Part shown: piece after piece, positions 59,902 through 64,000 of the stretch | How the letters are laid out: the number at the start of each line of letters is the position of its first letter | How positions within the stretch are numbered: position 1 is the first letter of the stretch | Assembly: GCA_045130275.1 (NCBI GenBank) | Contig: JBGUPL010000121.1 | Location: 1-64,000 of the forward strand | Direction of reading: 5' to 3' | Source: F23-D06 sp045130275 | Lineage (GTDB): Bacteria; Bacteroidota; Bacteroidia; Bacteroidales; WCHB1-69 | DNA length: 64,000 bases | Program-made: the position numbers and the translations under genes | The notes under the pieces: generated by a model | The model's input: only the letters and a program-made list of their open reading frames with translations | Database searches by the model: none | What the model was told of the DNA's origin: nothing

Positions 59902-60576
59902 ATGAGAGACGAATTCAGAAACTACGCGCTGAAACAGCATGGTATCAGCAGCCTGAAGATGGACCGTTACACGTCCATGACTCGCAATTACATCACTCCG
60001 TATATCATCGAGGAGCGCCCGATGAACATCACCCAGCTGGATGTGTTCTCCCGCCTGATGAAGGACAGAATCATCTTCATGGGGGTGCCGATCGATGACG
60101 ACGTGGCCAACATCATCCAAGCGCAGCTCCTTTTCCTCGAATCGCAGGATTCCGAGCGCGACATCCAGATCTACATCAACAGCCCCGGAGGCATGGTCTA
60201 TGCCGGACTTGGCATTTACGATACGATGCAGTATCTGAAACCTGATGTCTCCACGATTTGCACGGGCATGGCCGCCTCTATGGCCGCTGTGCTGATGTGC
60301 GCCGGTGCCAAAGGCAAGCGCTTTGCCCTCCCGCACTCCCGCGTGATGATTCACCAGCCCATGGGCGGTGCGCAGGGGCAGGCTTCCGACATTGAGATCG
60401 AGGCCCGCGAGATTCAGAAAATCAAGAAGGAACTCTATGAGATCATCGCCTACCACTCTGGCAAAGATTACGACCAAGTGTGGAAAGACAGCGACCGCGA
60501 CTACTGGATGACAGCCGCCGAAGCCAAAGAGTACGGCATGATCGACCAGGTGCTGGGCCGCGACCAGCGTAAATAA
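59902..60576 (+). CDS. clpP: ATP-dependent Clp protease proteolytic subunit
   Basis: A 224-residue serine protease that forms a tetradecameric barrel. Catalytic residues are Ser126 (TGMAASMAAV), His151 (RVMIHQPMGG) and Asp200 (DSDRDYWM). Oxyanion-type NSPGG is present. With ClpX it degrades tmRNA-tagged and regulated proteins. It starts 3 bases after tig; a terminator-like hairpin lies between it and clpX. Confidence 0.96.
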   Translation: MRDEFRNYALKQHGISSLKMDRYTSMTRNYITPYIIEERPMNITQLDVFSRLMKDRIIFMGVPIDDDVANIIQAQLLFLESQDSERDIQIYINSPGGMVYAGLGIYDTMQYLKPDVSTICTGMAASMAAVLMCAGAKGKRFALPHSRVMIHQPMGGAQGQASDIEIEAREIQKIKKELYEIIAYHSGKDYDQVWKDSDRDYWMTAAEAKEYGMIDQVLGRDQRK

Positions 60577-60602
60577 CCCATGTGTTTATTATTTTGAAAC
60601 TG

Positions 60603-60642
60603 AAAAGACCGGCGTCTGGACCTTTCTGGAAGCCGGTTTTCT
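60603..60642 (+). terminator. Possible terminator or attenuator between clpP and clpX
   Basis: ACCGGC (60608-60613) and GCCGGT (60632-60637) close a hairpin followed by TTTTC. The stem is short, so partial read-through to clpX is plausible. Confidence 0.55.
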
Positions 60643-60737
60643 GTGAATAGTGAACAGTGATGCCGGACGTTTGGGATGGAAAACATTCAACACTGTTTTT
60701 TATTAAAAGAAGAATAATTCAGCGAAAAGATTAGTTA

Positions 60738-61979
60738 ATGGCAAAAAAACAGAATATAGACAGAACTTGCAGCTTTTGCGGGCGGGAGATTCCCCGCAAT
60801 CAGTTCATTATCGGTGGTTTTGATGCGATGATTTGCAGTGACTGTTTGGAAGCGGCGATGGACATCTATCACCAACATCAGTCGGAAATTGACCGCAAAG
60901 AGCTTTCCGAAATCAAGCTTAAACTACTGAAACCGAAAGAGATAAAGGCCAAGTTGGACGATTATGTCATTGGTCAGGAGGAGGCGAAGAAGGTGCTTTC
61001 AGTGGCGGTTTATAACCACTACAAACGACTTATGCAAGAAGCAGACAAGTCGGATCCCGATGTGGACATTGAGAAGTCCAATGTGTTGCTGATAGGGGAG
61101 ACTGGAACGGGTAAGACCTTGTTGGCCAAAACGATAGCCACTTTGTTGGATGTGCCCTTCTGCATTGCTGACGCCACCGTCTTCACCCAGGCCGGTTATG
61201 TGGGCGAGGATGTGGAGAGCATTCTCACGCGTTTGCTGCAAGCCGCCGACTACGATGTGAAACGTGCCGAGCGCGGAATTGTCTTCATTGACGAAATCGA
61301 CAAAATAGCCCGGAAAGGTTCTGAGAATCCGTCTATTACGCGCGACGTGTCGGGCGAAGGCGTGCAGCAGTCGTTGCTGAAGCTCTTGGAGGGTTCGTTG
61401 GTGAATGTGCCGCCGCAAGGGGGACGCAAACACCCCGAGCAGGAGTTCATCCAGGTCAACACCCGTCACATTCTGTTCATCGGCAGCGGTGCATTCAACA
61501 ATCTGTCGAACATCATTTGCGACCGTATGAACACGCATGCCATCGGCTACAATACGAAGAATATCAACTTCAACCCGCAGGAAGCGCTGAAATATGTGAG
61601 TGCGCAGGATGTGAAGGAATTCGGGCTGATTCCCGAACTGTGCGGCCGTTTCCCGGTCATCACCTCGCTGAACGCGCTCGACCGTGACGCGCTGAAACGT
61701 ATCCTCACAGAGCCGAAAAATGCGCTGGTGAAGCAGTATATAGCGCTTTTCAAGATGGATGGTATCTCGTTGAGCTTCACTGAAGATTGCCTTGACTACA
61801 TCGTGGATAAGGCGGTGGAATTGCAACTCGGTGCCCGCGGGCTCCGTGCCATTGTGGAGAAAATCATGACCGACGCGATGTTCGAATTCCCGAGTCTCAA
61901 CAAGAAGAAGATCGTGGTGGACAAGGCCTACGCGCAGGAGAAGTTCGAGAGTTCGATCTTCTCGTTCAAGGACAAGTAG
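60738..61979 (+). CDS. clpX: ATP-dependent Clp protease ATP-binding subunit
   Basis: A 413-residue AAA+ unfoldase. The N-terminal zinc-binding domain has Cys11, 14, 33 and 36 (CSFC, CSDC). Walker A GETGTGKT (120-127), pore loop GYVGED (153-158), Walker B IVFIDEID (181-188) and RSRF-type C-terminal parts are all present (LCGRFPVITSL). It is the unfoldase partner of ClpP. Confidence 0.96.
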   Translation: MAKKQNIDRTCSFCGREIPRNQFIIGGFDAMICSDCLEAAMDIYHQHQSEIDRKELSEIKLKLLKPKEIKAKLDDYVIGQEEAKKVLSVAVYNHYKRLMQEADKSDPDVDIEKSNVLLIGETGTGKTLLAKTIATLLDVPFCIADATVFTQAGYVGEDVESILTRLLQAADYDVKRAERGIVFIDEIDKIARKGSENPSITRDVSGEGVQQSLLKLLEGSLVNVPPQGGRKHPEQEFIQVNTRHILFIGSGAFNNLSNIICDRMNTHAIGYNTKNINFNPQEALKYVSAQDVKEFGLIPELCGRFPVITSLNALDRDALKRILTEPKNALVKQYIALFKMDGISLSFTEDCLDYIVDKAVELQLGARGLRAIVEKIMTDAMFEFPSLNKKKIVVDKAYAQEKFESSIFSFKDK

Positions 61980-61998
61980 GTTAGAAGGTTGGAAGGTT

Positions 61999-62035
61999 AA
62001 AGGGATGTCTGTAAAAGACATCCCTTTGTCGTTTT
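61999..62035 (+). terminator. Terminator after clpX
   Basis: Perfect 11-bp stem (61999-62009 with 62017-62027) and a loop of seven, followed by a T-rich run (GTCGTTTT). Confidence 0.85.
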
Positions 62036-62056
62036 AAAGGATTTTCCGCCATGGTC

Positions 62057-62083
62057 TTGTATTCTATTTTTATGTATGTTTGC
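62057..62083 (+). promoter_or_regulatory. Possible promoter of the flotillin gene
   Basis: TATGTTTGC at 62075-62083 fits TAnnTTTGC; a TTG lies at 62057-62059, a shorter spacing than usual. The ATG follows 64 bases downstream. Confidence 0.45.
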
Positions 62084-62147
62084 AGTTGCAATTTGCAGTG
62101 CATTTTTTGTTTGAATATATTTGGTAAAACCTTAAAATCACACAATT

Positions 62148-63692
62148 ATGACAAATACTATTTTGTTAATCGGAATCGGAATCATTGTATTCATTGTGAT
62201 AATCGCAGTCTGCTATGTGAAGGCTCCGCCGAAAGATGCATTCGTCATCTCCGGCCTTTCGCGCAAGCCCCGTATTCTCATCGGCAAGGGCGGGCTCAGA
62301 ATCCCCGGTCTTGAGCGGGTTGATAAGGTGTTCCTCGGGCAGACCAGCGTCGATATCAAGACCTCGACCCCTGTCCCGACCAACGACTTCATCTCGGTCG
62401 TCGTGGATGCCGTTGCGAAGATCCGCGTCATCAACACGGACGAGGGAATCCGTCTGGCTGCCAAGAACTTCCTTAATATGACAGAGAAGGACATCGCCAC
62501 GCAGATCAAGGATTCCTTGGAGGGCAATATGCGTGAGATAATCGGTACACTAGACCTTAAATCCCTCAACATTGACCGTGACGGTTTTTCCGACCAGATT
62601 GCCAAGAAGGCTGCGCCCGACATGGCGAAGCTCGGCATCGAGGTGATTTCATGCAATATCCAGAATATCACGGACAACGAGGGACTTATCAAGAACCTTG
62701 GTGCGGACAACACCTTCAAAATCCGCAAGGAGGCCGCCATCACCAAGGCGCAGGCCGAGCGTGACATCGCCATCGCCGAGTCGGAGGCCGCGAAGGAGGC
62801 CAACGACGCTCGCGTCCTCAACGAGACCATCATCGCCGAGAAGAACAACGAGCTGGCCGTGAAGAAGGCCAACCTCAAGGTGGTGGAGGACACGCAGCGC
62901 GCCAAGGCCGATGCCGCTTATGAGATCCAGAAGCAGGAGCAGCAGAAGACGGTGAACGAAAAGACCGTCGATGCTGAGGCCACCAAACAACTCTTGACGC
63001 AGGAACGGCAGAAGGAAATCAACGCCGCCGCGGTGGAAGCTGAGACCGAAAAGGCCCGCAAGCAGGAGGAACTCACCCAGGAGCAGGTTAAAATCCAGAA
63101 GAATAAGTTGGAGGCCGACATCCAGAAAACCGCTGACGCTGAGAAATACCAGAAGGAGATAGAGGCGGCGGCAGAGTTGGAGCAGCGTAAACGGAAGGCT
63201 GAAGCAGAGGCTTACGAGGCTGAACAGCGTGCCCGTGCCGTGCGTGCGCAGGCCGAGGCTGAGATGTACCGTATGGAGCAGGAATCCATCGGTAAGAAAA
63301 AACTCGCCGACGCGGAGGCTTACGCCATCGAGCAGAAGGGTATCGCGGAGGCGTCTGCCATTGAGAAACGCGGTATCGCGGAAGCCGAGGCGATGGAGAA
63401 GAAAGCCCTGGCGTTCCAGAAATACGGCGACGCTGCTAAGGCGCAGATGGTCATCGACAAGCTGCCCGAAATCGCCAAATCCGTGGCCGAACCCATCGGT
63501 GCCATCAAGGATGTGCGTATTTACGGTGGTAGCGGCGAAGGCATCGCGCAGCTCTCCGGACAGGTGCCTACCGTCATCAAGCAGACGATGGACACGGTCG
63601 CCGATGCCACCGGCGTGGATATGACCGAGATCGTGAAGCAATCGACCCTTGAGAACGCCGTGAAGCGTACATCGGGCAAGGAGAATAAGTAG
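62148..63692 (+). CDS. Flotillin-like membrane scaffold protein
   Basis: A 514-residue protein with one N-terminal membrane helix (LLIGIGIIVFIVIIAVCYV), an SPFH/band-7 domain (about 30-200: GKGGLRIPGLERVDKVFLGQ; VDIKTSTPVPTNDFISVVVD) and a long Ala/Glu/Lys-rich coiled coil (about 200-440) before a C-terminal oligomerisation segment (AVAEPIGAIKDVRIYGGSGE-like). It matches bacterial flotillin FloT/YuaG, which organises membrane microdomains. It is separated from clpX by a terminator and 25 bases before the fucosidase gene. Confidence 0.92.
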   Translation: MTNTILLIGIGIIVFIVIIAVCYVKAPPKDAFVISGLSRKPRILIGKGGLRIPGLERVDKVFLGQTSVDIKTSTPVPTNDFISVVVDAVAKIRVINTDEGIRLAAKNFLNMTEKDIATQIKDSLEGNMREIIGTLDLKSLNIDRDGFSDQIAKKAAPDMAKLGIEVISCNIQNITDNEGLIKNLGADNTFKIRKEAAITKAQAERDIAIAESEAAKEANDARVLNETIIAEKNNELAVKKANLKVVEDTQRAKADAAYEIQKQEQQKTVNEKTVDAEATKQLLTQERQKEINAAAVEAETEKARKQEELTQEQVKIQKNKLEADIQKTADAEKYQKEIEAAAELEQRKRKAEAEAYEAEQRARAVRAQAEAEMYRMEQESIGKKKLADAEAYAIEQKGIAEASAIEKRGIAEAEAMEKKALAFQKYGDAAKAQMVIDKLPEIAKSVAEPIGAIKDVRIYGGSGEGIAQLSGQVPTVIKQTMDTVADATGVDMTEIVKQSTLENAVKRTSGKENK

Positions 63693-63716
63693 CATCGCTG
63701 TCAGAAACTGCTGTCT

Positions 63717-64000
63717 ATGAAAAGAACCGCTTTGCTCCTGCTCATCTGTCTTTTGGGGATGTCGATCCAGGCGCAGAAACATCCCCCTCAACCCAAACCC
63801 GCCGCCCCGCCGAAGCCCTACGGACCCGTGCCAACGACTGCGCAGGTGGCTTGGCAGCGGATGGAGATGAATATGTTCTGCCATTTCGGTCCCAACACAT
63901 TCACCGGTTTGGAGTGGGGCGAGGGCACGGAGGCGGAGGACATCTTCAACCCCACCGCCCTCGACTGCAACCAGTGGGTTGCCGTGGCGAAGCAGGCTGG
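63717..64000 (+). CDS. Alpha-L-fucosidase (GH29), 5' part only
   Basis: 94 codons to the window edge. A signal peptide (MKRTALLLLICLLGMSIQAQ) and a proline-rich stretch precede the GH29 N-terminal motif MFCHFGPNTFTGLEWGEGTE and FNPTALDCNQWVAVAKQAG. It should release fucose from host or plant glycans outside the cytoplasm. The catalytic residues lie beyond the window. Confidence 0.85.
   Translation, partial: MKRTALLLLICLLGMSIQAQKHPPQPKPAAPPKPYGPVPTTAQVAWQRMEMNMFCHFGPNTFTGLEWGEGTEAEDIFNPTALDCNQWVAVAKQA

Noticed and set aside
58714..60477. 587-codon open frame opposite tig and clpP
   Set aside because: It spans two certain genes on the other strand and has low-complexity composition typical of a shadow frame.
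62649..63884. 411-codon open frame opposite the flotillin coiled coil
   Set aside because: Leu/His/Gly-rich translation of the reverse complement of an Ala/Glu/Lys coiled coil.

Overview
The window looks like a chromosomal segment of an anaerobic member of the Bacteroidales (phylum Bacteroidota), probably an uncultured gut or rumen lineage. Four things point there. Promoters have the Bacteroidota -7 box (TAnnTTTGC). There are surface proteins with type IX secretion (T9SS) or gliding-motility C-terminal domains and a FISUMP domain. The window carries tmRNA, tig-clpP-clpX, zapA/6S RNA/rny and DUF1573 genes in Bacteroidota style. Finally, an oxygen-sensitive maturase (HydE), a membrane pyrophosphatase and polyferredoxins suggest anaerobic energy metabolism. 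No placement below the order is justified.

Layout. 1-9390 (-) is the 5' part of a giant secreted multidomain adhesin (at least 3,130 codons) built from repeating beta-sandwich and fibronectin III modules. 9614-11803 (+) is dipeptidyl peptidase IV. 12.0-16.4 kb holds two uncharacterised genes and a FISUMP-domain surface protein that sits between two copies of a ~430-bp dispersed repeat. 16.4-18.4 kb (-) is an rtcB-prfH RNA-repair/ribosome-rescue operon. 19.1-20.9 kb is an AAA+ ATPase. 20.9-22.0 kb is a GIY-YIG nuclease gene between two 280-bp MITE-like elements. 22.2-30.2 kb is a seven-gene co-directional run of small unknown proteins leading into an AddAB-like nuclease/helicase pair.

30.4-32.6 kb is a K+-dependent membrane pyrophosphatase. 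32.7-36.9 kb (-) holds a Tat-type aldo/keto reductase with FeS clusters, a membrane polyferredoxin and a lipoprotein. 37.0-42.0 kb (-) holds a gliding-motility C-terminal-domain protein, an M16-like protein lacking the zinc site, a membrane protein with a gliding-type C-terminal domain, and the ECF sigma factor gene it overlaps. 42.0-45.6 kb (-) is a chain of overlapping or tightly packed genes: rnhB, a DUF6427-like membrane protein, a truncated AMP-ligase-like protein, a GNAT acetyltransferase and a WbmS-like deacetylase. 45.6-50.5 kb (+) is an envelope-lipid block (DUF4249 lipoprotein, MMPL exporter, LolA-like carrier, PlsC acyltransferase).

50.5-64 kb is core cell biology: a ComEA-like protein, zapB-like/zapA/6S RNA/rny, ftsB/aroQ, two DUF1573 proteins, tmRNA, hydE, a TPR protein, secG, tig, clpP, clpX, a flotillin, and the start of a GH29 alpha-L-fucosidase that runs off the right edge.

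The most unusual non-coding content is the repeat landscape. The ~430-bp repeat shows compensatory base changes in a long palindrome and carries a promoter. The two 280-bp elements have imperfect terminal inverted repeats and bracket a nuclease gene. Low-complexity direct repeats lie immediately upstream of several start codons. The best candidates for a little-described system are the 22.2-30.2 kb run and the nuclease/MITE unit just before it. All functional statements rest on motif recognition by eye; no database search was run.
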